Positions 1 to 7,633 of a stretch of 64,000 nucleotides of DNA are shown piece by piece (within the stretch, counting starts at the first letter, position 1; each line of letters starts with the position of its first letter). The notes below the pieces were generated by a model. It was not told where the DNA came from, searched no databases, and worked only from the letters and a program-made list of their open reading frames with translations. Both the position numbers and the translations under genes were made by a program. This DNA comes from Burkholderiales bacterium (GTDB taxonomy: Bacteria; Pseudomonadota; Gammaproteobacteria; Burkholderiales; Burkholderiaceae_C), in the NCBI GenBank assembly GCA_016223165.1, contig JACRPO010000009.1:1240001-1304000 (forward strand), read 5' to 3'.

Positions 1-636
1 GCTCTTGCCGTCATCGCCTTCGGGCTCACCCGGCCCGGTCTGCCGGGGGGGCATGCCGAGTGCGAGACCGCGCGCCTGTCCGCCGAGGGGCAGGCGGCGC
101 TGCGCGAGCGCGTCACGCTGCTGCACTGCGTGACGCAGTATCCGGCACCACCCGAGGCGGTGAATCTGCGGGCCATGGACACGCTCGCCCAGGCCTTCGG
201 CTTGCCTGTGGGCTACTCCGACCACACAGCGGGCATCGAGGTGGCGCTGGCCGCCGCGGCGCGTGGTGCCACGGTGATCGAAAAGCACTACACGCTGGAC
301 CGCACCCTGCCCGGGCCTGACCATGTGGCCTCGCTCGAGCCCGGCGAGTTGCGCCAGCTCGTGGCCGGCGTGCGCGCGATCGCTGCCGCGCTCGGCAGCC
401 CGATCAAGGCGCCGGCGCCGGCCGAGTTCGGCAACCGCACCATCGCGCGCCGAGCCATCGTGGCGGCCCGAACGATCCGGCGCGGCGAGATCCTCACCCT
501 GCCCGCCCTGGCATTCAAGCGGCCGGCCCAAGGGCACACGCCGATGGACGTGTGGTCCCTGCTCGGCCAGTCCGCGACGCGCGACTATGCCGCCGACGAG
601 GCCATCGACCAGCCCGCCGTCCGGCAGGTGCACTGA
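1..636 (+). CDS. neuB: Nonulosonic acid synthase (NeuB/LegI family), 3' part
   Basis: Condenses an N-acetylated hexosamine-type sugar with phosphoenolpyruvate to make a sialic/legionaminic-type 9-carbon acid in the cytoplasm. Reading frame 1 is open from the first base to the stop at 634-636 (211 residues). The family is usually about 340-350 residues, so roughly the first 135 lie outside the window. The barrel part shows HCVTQYPAP, GYSDHTAG and EKHYTLDR, all typical of NeuB. The last ~65 residues form the SAF antifreeze-like domain (FGNRTIARR...TIRRGEILT). It leads a tight train with PglD-like, PtmE-like and NeuA-like genes, which favours the legionaminic (LegI) version over plain sialic acid; the exact substrate cannot be read from sequence alone. 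Confidence 0.93.
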   Translation, partial: ALAVIAFGLTRPGLPGGHAECETARLSAEGQAALRERVTLLHCVTQYPAPPEAVNLRAMDTLAQAFGLPVGYSDHTAGIEVALAAAARGATVIEKHYTLDRTLPGPDHVASLEPGELRQLVAGVRAIAAALGSPIKAPAPAEFGNRTIARRAIVAARTIRRGEILTLPALAFKRPAQGHTPMDVWSLLGQSATRDYAADEAIDQPAVRQVH

Positions 637-641
637 CCCGC

Positions 642-1304
642 ATGGCCGATCAACCGATCATCATCATCGGAGCCGGTGGCCATGCGACCGTGGTGGCCGA
701 CGCCCTGCTGGCGGAGGGTCTGCAAGTGCTGGGTTTCGTCGACCGCGATGCCGCGCTCACAGGCGGGCGGCGGCTCGGCCTGCCGGTGCTTGGAGGCGAC
801 GACGTTCTCGCTGCGTACTCACGGGTCGAGGTTCGGCTGGTCAACGGCATTGGTGGCACGGGCGCCGGCATCGTGGCTGGTGAGGCGGGCCTGCGGGAGC
901 GGGTGCAGCGCCGGCTCGAAGCCGACGGTTGGCATTTCGGTTCGGTGCGGCACCCGGATGCCGTGGTCTCACCGCACGCGCAGGTCGAGCCCGGGAGCCA
1001 GTTGATGGCTGGCAGCGTGGTGCAGCCCGGCTCGCGCATCGGCCAAGGCGCGATCGTCAATACCCGTGCCGTGGTCGAGCACGATGCCACCGTGGGCGCC
1101 TTCGCCCACATCGCGCCGGGCGCTGTGCTGTGCGGCGGCGTGGACGTCGGCGAGGGAGCGCACGTGGGTGCGGGCGCAGTCGTGCGCCAGGGCGTGCGCA
1201 TCGGCGCGGCGGCGGTCATCGGCGTGGGTGCGGCAGTCGTCCGCGACTGCATCGGCGGCGTGTGGGCCGGCGTGCCGGCACGTCTCGTGGGAGGTGGCAC
1301 ATGA
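642..1304 (+). CDS. NeuD/PglD-type sugar O/N-acyltransferase
   Basis: A 220-residue member of the PglD/NeuD acyltransferase family. The N-terminal Rossmann-like substrate domain begins PIIIIGAGGHATVVAD. The C-terminal left-handed beta-helix consists of hexapeptide repeats (GSRIGQGAIVNTRAVVEHDATVGAFAHIAPG) and ends in the usual GVWAGVPARLV. In a nonulosonate cluster it probably acetylates an amino sugar intermediate or the finished acid (LegH- or NeuD-like role, inferred). ATG at 642 lies 5 bases after the neuB stop. Its stop overlaps the next start as ATGA (1301-1304), so translation of the two is probably coupled. Confidence 0.88.
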   Translation: MADQPIIIIGAGGHATVVADALLAEGLQVLGFVDRDAALTGGRRLGLPVLGGDDVLAAYSRVEVRLVNGIGGTGAGIVAGEAGLRERVQRRLEADGWHFGSVRHPDAVVSPHAQVEPGSQLMAGSVVQPGSRIGQGAIVNTRAVVEHDATVGAFAHIAPGAVLCGGVDVGEGAHVGAGAVVRQGVRIGAAAVIGVGAAVVRDCIGGVWAGVPARLVGGGT

Positions 1305-2350
1305 GGCACTGGGAACAGGTGCTGGTGGCGCCGCACTCGACGCTCCACGACGCCCTTGCCGTCATCGACCGCACCGGCAGCCAGATGGCCCTGGTGGTCG
1401 ATGCCGAGCGGCGCCTGCTCGGCACGCTCAGCGACGGTGACATCCGGCGCGCCCTGCTGCGCGGCGTGGCGCTGGGCGACGCCGTCGAGCACGCGATGCA
1501 TCGCGGGCCGGTCTGCGCGCGGGCCGACGACGAGCGCAGCGTGATCCTGGCCACCATGCGCCGGCGCGGCCTGCACCAGATGCCGGTTCTGGACGCGCAG
1601 GGGCGCGTCGTCGGCCTGGAGATCTACGTCGACTTCTTCGACACGCCGCGGCGCGAGAACTGGGTCGTGGTGATGGCGGGCGGGCTGGGCACGCGGCTGG
1701 GTGCGTTGACGCGCGAAGTGCCCAAGCCCATGCTGCCGGTAGGCTCGCGGCCGCTGCTGGAGACCATCGTGCGCTGCATCGCCGAGCACGGTTTCGAACG
1801 CATCTACCTGGCCGTCAACTACAAGGCCGAACAGATCGAGGCGCACTTCGGCGACGGCAGCCGGCTGGGCCTGGACATCCGCTACCTGCGCGAGCAGCAG
1901 CGGCTGGGCACCGCCGGCGCGCTCAGCCTGTTGCCCGAGGTACCGAAGGTGCCGCTCGTGGTGACCAACGCCGACCTGCTGACCAAGGAAGACTTCGGCC
2001 TCATGGTGGACCGCCATGTCGAGTCGGGTGCCGACGCGACGATGGCCGTGCGCCCGTACGAGATGCAGGTGCCCTTCGGCGTCGTGCGCGAGCGCGACGG
2101 GCTCATCGATGGCATCGAGGAAAAGCCGCTGCAGCGTTTCGTCGTCAGCGCCGGCATCTACGTGCTTTCGCCGCCGGCACTGGCGCTGGTGCCACGCGAA
2201 CGCTGCTTCGACATGCCCGCTCTCTTCGAGGAACTCATTGCACGGAGCATGCGGGCGCGCTGCCACCATGTGCGCAGCTACTGGCTCGACATCGGCCGTC
2301 TGCCCGACTACGAACGTGCCAACCTGGACTTCGCGGAGGTCTTCCGGTGA
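1301..2350 (+). CDS. ptmE: CBS-pair plus sugar nucleotidyltransferase (PtmE-like)
   Basis: A 349-residue protein with two parts. Residues ~1-115 are a CBS pair (VAPHSTLHDALAVIDRTGS, GTLSDGDIRRALLRG). Residues ~120-345 are an NTP_transferase domain with the signature VVMAGGLGTRLGALTREVPK and PMLPVGSRPLLETI. The architecture is that of Campylobacter PtmE, which makes GDP-glucosamine in the legionaminic acid route (known for that family). This gene is the best sign that the module makes a legionaminic-type acid rather than CMP-sialic or pseudaminic acid. It overlaps both neighbours by a few bases (ATGA at 1301, GTGA at 2347). The exact nucleotide and sugar are inferred. Confidence 0.85.
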   Translation: MRHWEQVLVAPHSTLHDALAVIDRTGSQMALVVDAERRLLGTLSDGDIRRALLRGVALGDAVEHAMHRGPVCARADDERSVILATMRRRGLHQMPVLDAQGRVVGLEIYVDFFDTPRRENWVVVMAGGLGTRLGALTREVPKPMLPVGSRPLLETIVRCIAEHGFERIYLAVNYKAEQIEAHFGDGSRLGLDIRYLREQQRLGTAGALSLLPEVPKVPLVVTNADLLTKEDFGLMVDRHVESGADATMAVRPYEMQVPFGVVRERDGLIDGIEEKPLQRFVVSAGIYVLSPPALALVPRERCFDMPALFEELIARSMRARCHHVRSYWLDIGRLPDYERANLDFAEVFR

Positions 2351-3027
2351 TCGGCGGTCTGAGCGTGCTGGCGCTCATCACCGCGCGTGGCGGCTCCAAG
2401 GGGTTGCCGGGAAAGAACGTGCGCCTGGCGGCCGGCCGGCCGCTGCTGGCCTATACGGCGGACGCGGCCCGTGCCTCGCGCCACGTCGACCGCCTCGTCC
2501 TGTCCACCGACGACGAGGAGATCATGCGTGTGGGACGCGAGACAGGTTGCGAGGTGCCGTTCAGGCGGCCGGCCGCCCTGGCCGGCGACGAGGCCACCTC
2601 GATCGACGTCGTGCTGCACGCTCTGGACACCTTGCCCAGGCACGACCTCGTGTTGTTGCTGCAGCCCACTTCGCCGCTGCGCACCGCGGCGGACATCGAC
2701 GCTGCTTGCGAGCTGCTGCTGCGGCACGAAGCGCCGGCCTGCGTCTCCTTGATGCCGGTGCCGCACCACCCGCAATGGATGTTCGGCCTCGATGACGGCG
2801 TGCACCTGGCACCGCTGCTGCGCGGCACCGTGGCCGCCGCTCGCCGGCAGGAACTGCCGCCTGTGTACGCGCTCAACGGCGCCATCTACCTGGCGCGCGC
2901 CGACTGGTTGCGCCGCACGCGCACTTTCCTGAGTGAGCAGACGGTGGGTTACGTGATGCCCGCCGGGCGCTCCATCGACATCGACACGCTGGCCGACTTC
3001 GAGGCCTTTTCCCGCCTGGTTTCCTGA
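2347..3027 (+). CDS. neuA: CMP-nonulosonate cytidylyltransferase (NeuA/LegF family)
   Basis: Activates a nonulosonic acid with CTP to give the CMP-sugar donor. The 226 residues are the normal length of a single-domain NeuA/LegF. Visible signatures are ALITARGGSKGLPGKN near the start (nucleotide binding), VLLLQPTSPLRTAADID in the middle and YALNGAIYLAR near residue 175. Start is GTG at 2347, overlapping the ptmE stop as GTGA, so coupled translation is likely. It completes the visible synthase-to-CMP-donor part of the pathway. Confidence 0.93.
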   Translation: MIGGLSVLALITARGGSKGLPGKNVRLAAGRPLLAYTADAARASRHVDRLVLSTDDEEIMRVGRETGCEVPFRRPAALAGDEATSIDVVLHALDTLPRHDLVLLLQPTSPLRTAADIDAACELLLRHEAPACVSLMPVPHHPQWMFGLDDGVHLAPLLRGTVAAARRQELPPVYALNGAIYLARADWLRRTRTFLSEQTVGYVMPAGRSIDIDTLADFEAFSRLVS

Positions 3028-3034
3028 GGAACAG

Positions 3035-4363
3035 ATGAATCGTCCCCTGTACCCCCGTCGCCGCGAGATCGACCTGCGCCCGTTCCAGACCGACACGCCC
3101 GAAGTCGCCCGCTACGGACTGCCGCTGGGCGTGGGCTTCTGCCGACGCTGCGTGATCTCCAACCAGCGGCCGAACTCCGCCGTCGAGTACGCCCATACCA
3201 AGGACAGCAAGAAGGCGACGATCCACTTCAACGCCGAGGGCGTGTGCGACGCCTGCCTCATGGCCGAGCAGAAGCATGGGCACATCGACTGGGCCGAGCG
3301 CGAGCGGCAGCTTGTCGAGCTGTGCAACCGCTACCGCAGCAACGATGGCAGCTATGACTGCCTGGTTCCCGGCTCAGGCGGCAAGGACAGCTTCTACGCC
3401 GCGCACATGCTCAAGACCCGCTACGGCATGCACCCGCTGACGGTGACCTGGGCGCCGCATGTCTACACCGAATGGGGCTGGCGCAACTTCCAGAGCTGGA
3501 TCCATGCCGGCTTCGACAACTACCTGTGCACCCCCAACGGCCGCGTGCATCGCCTGCTCACCCGGCTGGCGGTGGAGAACCTCTTCCATCCCTTCCAGCC
3601 GTTCATCTTCGGCCAGAAGTCTCTGGCGCCCAAGATGGCCTTGCTGCACGAGATCCCGCTCGTCTTCTACGGAGAGAACGAGGCCGAGTACGGGAACCCC
3701 ATCGCAGATACCAGCACCGCCAGGCGCGACTGGTCGTACTTCACCGCCAGCGACAAGTCCGAGATCTACCTCGGCGGCACCTCGGTGGCGTCGCTGCAGG
3801 AGGACTTCGGTGTCGACGCGCACGAACTGCAACCCTACCTGCCGGCCGACCCGGCCGAGATCGAGCGCCAGAAGGTGGAGGTGCACTATCTCGGCTACTA
3901 CCTGAAGTGGCATCCGCAAAGCTGCTACTACTACGCGGTCGAGCACGGCGGCTTCCAGGCGTCGCCCGAGCGCACCCCCGGCACCTACAGCAAGTACAAC
4001 AGCATCGACGACCGCATCGACGACTTCCACTACTACACGACCTTCATCAAGTTCGGCATCGGGCGCGCCACCTACGACGCGGCGCAGGAGATCCGCTCGC
4101 GCGACATCGATCGCGACGAGGGCGTGGCACTGGTGCGGCGCTTCGACGGCGAGTTTCCCCAGCGCTTTGCCGAGGAGATCTTTCGCTACCTGAGTCTGCC
4201 CGAGAAGGAGTTCCCGCGGGCGTCGAGGATGTTCGAGCAGCCGCTGATGGACCGGGCCTACTTCGACAACCTTGCCGACTCTTTCCGCTCTCCGCACCTG
4301 TGGCGGCACGAGAGCGGCACCTGGAAGCTGCGCCACACCGTCGAGCCGGTGCCGGGAGGCTGA
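3035..4363 (+). CDS. N-acetyl sugar amidotransferase, PseA/WbpG family (copy 1)
   Basis: A 442-residue PP-loop amidotransferase. Family members (PseA of Campylobacter, WbpG of Pseudomonas) replace the oxygen of an acetamido group with nitrogen, giving an acetamidino group. Visible features are a zinc-ribbon-like pair C36xxC39 / C71xxC74 and the ATP-binding PP-loop SGGKDS at residues 114-119. It lacks its own glutaminase; the HisF- and HisH-like genes that follow at once (gaps of 3 and -4 bases) are the expected ammonia source. Sitting behind neuA, it most likely acts on the nonulosonic acid, for example giving a 5-acetamidino legionaminic derivative (inferred). ATG at 3035 is 7 bases after the neuA stop. 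Confidence 0.88.
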   Translation: MNRPLYPRRREIDLRPFQTDTPEVARYGLPLGVGFCRRCVISNQRPNSAVEYAHTKDSKKATIHFNAEGVCDACLMAEQKHGHIDWAERERQLVELCNRYRSNDGSYDCLVPGSGGKDSFYAAHMLKTRYGMHPLTVTWAPHVYTEWGWRNFQSWIHAGFDNYLCTPNGRVHRLLTRLAVENLFHPFQPFIFGQKSLAPKMALLHEIPLVFYGENEAEYGNPIADTSTARRDWSYFTASDKSEIYLGGTSVASLQEDFGVDAHELQPYLPADPAEIERQKVEVHYLGYYLKWHPQSCYYYAVEHGGFQASPERTPGTYSKYNSIDDRIDDFHYYTTFIKFGIGRATYDAAQEIRSRDIDRDEGVALVRRFDGEFPQRFAEEIFRYLSLPEKEFPRASRMFEQPLMDRAYFDNLADSFRSPHLWRHESGTWKLRHTVEPVPGG

Positions 4364-4366
4364 AGC

Positions 4367-5137
4367 GTGGACAACGTGCGGCTGATCGCGCGCCTCGACA
4401 TCAAGGGGCCCAACCTGATCAAGGGCGTGCACCTGGAGGGGCTGCGCGTCATCGGCGACCCGCAGGAGTACGCCCGCCGCTATTACGAGCAGGGAGCGGA
4501 CGAGCTCATCTACATCGACATCGTGGCCAGCCTCTATGGCCGCAGCAAGCTCGTCGAGATCGTGCGCCGCACGGCACACGATGTCTTCGTGCCCTTGACC
4601 GTGGGCGGCGGCATCCGCAGCGTCGACGACGTGCGCGACCTGCTGCGCGCCGGCGCGGACAAGGTCGCCATCAATACGGCGGCCGTGCGCCGGCCGGAAC
4701 TCGTCACCGAGGTGGCCCGGCGCTTCGGTTCGCAGTGCATGGTGCTGTCCATCGAGGCCAAGCAGCAGAGCCCCGGGCATTGGGAGGTCTACACCGACTG
4801 CGGCCGCGAGCGCTCCGGTGTCGATGCCGTGCAGTGGGCACAACGTGGCGTCGCGTTGGGCGCCGGCGAGATCCTGGTCACCTCGATCGACCGCGAGGGC
4901 ACACGCAAGGGCTACGACATCGCATTGACGCGCGCCGTCTCCGAGGCGGTGCGCGTGCCGGTCATCGCCAGCGGCGGCTACGGTGAGGCGGCGCACCTGG
5001 AGTCGGTGGTGAAGGAGGGCGCCGCGGATGCGGTGGCAGTGGCCGACGCATTGCACTACGGTCGCACCACGTTGCCGCAGCTTCGTGCTGCGGCAAGCGC
5101 CGCGGGCATTCCCGTGCGCCCGGGAGGCAATGGATGA
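4367..5137 (+). CDS. HisF-like (beta/alpha)8 partner of the sugar amidotransferase (copy 1)
   Basis: A 256-residue HisF paralogue ([43 protein letters not shown]). In polysaccharide clusters such proteins pair with a HisH-like glutaminase and a WbpG/PseA protein and probably channel ammonia rather than make imidazole. The residue equal to catalytic Asp11 of true HisF is kept (ARLDIKG), but that equal to Asp130 is Glu (LSIEAK), which argues against a histidine role. No other his gene is near. GTG start at 4367 follows the previous stop by 3 bases; the stop overlaps hisH as ATGA (5134-5137). Confidence 0.87.
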   Translation: MDNVRLIARLDIKGPNLIKGVHLEGLRVIGDPQEYARRYYEQGADELIYIDIVASLYGRSKLVEIVRRTAHDVFVPLTVGGGIRSVDDVRDLLRAGADKVAINTAAVRRPELVTEVARRFGSQCMVLSIEAKQQSPGHWEVYTDCGRERSGVDAVQWAQRGVALGAGEILVTSIDREGTRKGYDIALTRAVSEAVRVPVIASGGYGEAAHLESVVKEGAADAVAVADALHYGRTTLPQLRAAASAAGIPVRPGGNG

Positions 5138-5784
5138 AGGTCACCGTCGTCGACTACGGCATCGGCAATCTGTTCAGCGTCGGGCGGGCGCTGCAGGCCT
5201 GCGGTGCCGAGGTCGTATTCGCGGCCGACACGGCCGGTGTCTCCGGGGCCGGGCACTTGGTGCTGCCGGGGGTGGGCGCGTTCGCGGGCGGCATGCAAGG
5301 CCTGCGCGAGCGCGGGCTCGTCGAGCCGATCCGCAAGCATGCGCTGGCCGGCCGGCCGCTGCTGGGCATCTGCCTGGGCATGCAGATGCTGGCAACGAGC
5401 AGCGAGGAATTCGGCCAGCACGAGGGGCTCGACCTGATCCCGGGGCGCGTCCTGGCAATGCCGGCAGACCATGCACCGCCCGGCAGCGGATCGCTGAAGA
5501 TTCCCGCCATCGGCTGGCGGCAGCTGCGACCAGGGCCCCGCGGAGAATGGCAGGGTACGCCCCTGGCCGGATGCGAGCCTGGGACGAGCACGTACTTCGT
5601 GCACTCCTTCCACGTCGTGCCCGACGACGAGGCGCATCTGCTGGCCAGCTATGCGTACGGCGGACACCGCATCACCGCGGCCATCGGCAAAGGCCGGATA
5701 TTCGGGACCCAGTTCCATCCCGAGAAGAGCGGGGCGGCAGGGCTGAAGATCCTGCAGGCCTTCCTTCAGCTGCCGGCGCGCTGA
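5134..5784 (+). CDS. HisH-like glutaminase subunit (copy 1)
   Basis: A 216-residue class-I glutamine amidotransferase. It splits glutamine to give ammonia. The nucleophile is C80 in LLGICLGMQM and the His/Glu pair is H195/E197 in GTQFHPEKS, so the catalytic triad is complete. The start VTVVDYGIGNL is the standard HisH beginning. It overlaps the HisF-like gene by 4 bases, and the two should form one complex feeding the upstream PP-loop enzyme (known arrangement for WbpG-HisH2-HisF2). Note the order here is amidotransferase-HisF-HisH, while copy 2 at 11547-14116 is amidotransferase-HisH-HisF. Confidence 0.88.
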   Translation: MKVTVVDYGIGNLFSVGRALQACGAEVVFAADTAGVSGAGHLVLPGVGAFAGGMQGLRERGLVEPIRKHALAGRPLLGICLGMQMLATSSEEFGQHEGLDLIPGRVLAMPADHAPPGSGSLKIPAIGWRQLRPGPRGEWQGTPLAGCEPGTSTYFVHSFHVVPDDEAHLLASYAYGGHRITAAIGKGRIFGTQFHPEKSGAAGLKILQAFLQLPAR

Positions 5785-5831
5785 GCCGGTGCCCGGCCAC
5801 CCAGCGCTCAGGAAGGCCCGAAGGGCGATCG

Positions 5832-7121
5832 ATGTCGAGCCTGTTGCGAGCTGGAGCCATCTACGCGCTGGCCAATGTGCTGGCCGCGGGTGTGCCCTTC
5901 ATGCTGTTGCCGGTGCTGACGCGCGTGCTCAGCCCGGCAGAGTACGGGCGGGTGGTGTCCTTCTTCATGCTCGTGCCGGTGTGCGCGGCCGTGGCGGGTC
6001 TGAGCGTTCATGGTGCCGTGGGCGTACGCTGGCTGGATCGCCGCAGCGGCGACCCACGCAGCTACACCGCGGCCGCGGTGCTGGTGGCATTCGGCTCCAG
6101 CGCGGTGGCGGCGGCGCTTGCCGCAGTGTTCGCGCCGCGTGCCGGCATAGAGCTCGCGCCGGCGCTTTGTGCGCTCGCTGCGGTGGTGGCGGGGGCCACG
6201 GCTCTGCAGGGCACCCGGTTTGCCGTCTGGCAGGCGGCCGGTCAGGCATTGCCGGCGGCGACGTTGCAGGTGAGCTCCGCCGCCTTCAACGTGGGGCTGT
6301 CGCTTCTGGCCGTGCTGGCCTTGCAGGCGGGTGGTACCGGCCGCATCCTGGGCGCCAGTGTTGCCGTGGCGGCGGTCGCCGCCCTCAGTGTGTTTTCGCT
6401 GCACCGCGACGCCTGCCTCGCTCGCCCGACTGCTGCCGACATCAGGTCGGTCTTGCGATTCGGCCTGCCGCTGGTGCCGCATACGTTGGCTGGTGCGGTG
6501 CTGGCCAGCGTCGACCGTTTCGCGGTGGCCGGGCAGTTGGGCAGCGGGCCACTCGGCGTCTATGGCGCGGCCTCGCAACTGGGCCTCATCATCAACGTCA
6601 TCACCGATGCGGCCACCAAGGCCTATACGCCCACGATGTACCGTCTGTTGGCCGCGCCGGGCCTGCGCAGCCGGCTGCGCCTGGTGGGTGTGGCCTACCT
6701 CAGTGTGCCGGTCTGGGCCGCGCTGGCGGTGGTCGTCTGGTTGCTGCTGGGCGCGCTCGGTGGATGGGTGCTGGGGCCGAAATACCAGGAGGCGATCAGC
6801 CTGTCGTGGTGGTTCCTCCTGGGCGGTGCCATCGGCGGCATCTACCTCCAAGTCGCCGGCCTCTTTTTCTTCAGTGGTCGCACCGAGTGGCTGGGCGCGG
6901 CCACGATGCTGGCCTGCGCGTTCTCGGCGGTCCTGGCTCCCTGGGCGGTTGCCGCCTACGGCGCGAGCGGCGGAGCGATGGCCTATTGCGCCGCTCAGGC
7001 CGCCCTGGTGCTGGCAGCCTGGGGGCTCTCGCAACGGCTGATGCCGATGCCCTGGGTCGCTCCCCGGCTGGCGGTTCGCGTCCTCATCGGCCGACGCGCC
7101 GGCAGGAGCGGGCGGCCGTGA
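5832..7121 (+). CDS. wzx: Wzx-type oligosaccharide flippase (copy 1)
   Basis: A 429-residue inner-membrane protein of the polysaccharide-transport/MOP superfamily, expected to flip undecaprenyl-linked repeat units to the periplasm. It starts LLRAGAIYALANVLAAGVPF with MLLPVLTRVLSPAEYG, the usual Wzx opening. Roughly a dozen hydrophobic segments follow, among them AYLSVPVWAALAVVVWLLLG and a long segment near residue 355. ATG at 5832 is preferred: the domain begins right there, and it lies 47 bases after the HisH stop. Its stop overlaps the next start as GTGA. A second flippase of another subgroup lies at 30889-32211. Confidence 0.87.
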   Translation: MSSLLRAGAIYALANVLAAGVPFMLLPVLTRVLSPAEYGRVVSFFMLVPVCAAVAGLSVHGAVGVRWLDRRSGDPRSYTAAAVLVAFGSSAVAAALAAVFAPRAGIELAPALCALAAVVAGATALQGTRFAVWQAAGQALPAATLQVSSAAFNVGLSLLAVLALQAGGTGRILGASVAVAAVAALSVFSLHRDACLARPTAADIRSVLRFGLPLVPHTLAGAVLASVDRFAVAGQLGSGPLGVYGAASQLGLIINVITDAATKAYTPTMYRLLAAPGLRSRLRLVGVAYLSVPVWAALAVVVWLLLGALGGWVLGPKYQEAISLSWWFLLGGAIGGIYLQVAGLFFFSGRTEWLGAATMLACAFSAVLAPWAVAAYGASGGAMAYCAAQAALVLAAWGLSQRLMPMPWVAPRLAVRVLIGRRAGRSGRP

Positions 7122-7633
7122 GCATGCGAGCAGGTCTGTGGGGTGTCTGGGCCGAGGTCTTCCTGCGCCTGCGCATGGCCTGCTGGCGTGGCGTGTATCG
7201 GGCCTATCGGCGTCGCTACAGCGTTGCGCCCACATTTCGCTTCAATGGGGCGGGCATCCAGCTTTACGGCGAGGGGCGCATCGAGTTGGGTGCTGACAGC
7301 TATGTGGGTGAACTGAGTACCCTCCAGGCGGCCCCGGGCGGGCTGTTGCGCATCGGCAGCCGCTGCACGATCTCCCACAACGTTCGCATCTATACGAGCA
7401 CCGTCAGCGCCGATGCCGACCTGCGCCGGGGCGCGCCTCCTTCGGTGACGGCGGCCGTGGTCATCGGCGACGGTGTATGGATCGGTGCCAATGCCTACGT
7501 CGGCCCGGGTGTCCACATCGGCGACAACGCGGTGGTCGGCGCGAACGCAGTGGTCACGCGCGATGTGCCGGCCGGCGAGATCTGGGGCGGCGTCCCTGCG
7601 CGCTTCATTCGCAGCAAGCGGGGTACGCAGTGA
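7118..7633 (+). CDS. Hexapeptide-repeat acyltransferase (LbH family)
   Basis: A 171-residue protein ending in a left-handed beta-helix (VVIGDGVWIGANAYVGPGVH, IGDNAVVGANAVVTRDV, GEIWGGVPARFIRS), as in the WbbJ/maltose acetyltransferase group. It probably transfers an acetyl group to a sugar of the repeat unit; the acceptor cannot be read from sequence. The GTG at 7118 overlaps the flippase stop; ATG at 7124, two codons on, is an equally good start. The stop TGA overlaps the GTG of the next gene (7630-7633). Confidence 0.84.
   Translation: MSMRAGLWGVWAEVFLRLRMACWRGVYRAYRRRYSVAPTFRFNGAGIQLYGEGRIELGADSYVGELSTLQAAPGGLLRIGSRCTISHNVRIYTSTVSADADLRRGAPPSVTAAVVIGDGVWIGANAYVGPGVHIGDNAVVGANAVVTRDVPAGEIWGGVPARFIRSKRGTQ

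Noticed and set aside
650-2269. Long minus-strand open frame opposite the acyltransferase and ptmE genes
   Set aside because: It is antisense to two genes with clear family motifs. Its translation is rich in His, Arg, Ala and Gln with no domain, as expected from the reverse frame of GC-rich codons.
4367-5784. Histidine biosynthesis genes hisF and hisH
   Set aside because: No other his gene is present, a catalytic Asp is changed, and the pair is coupled to a sugar amidotransferase.
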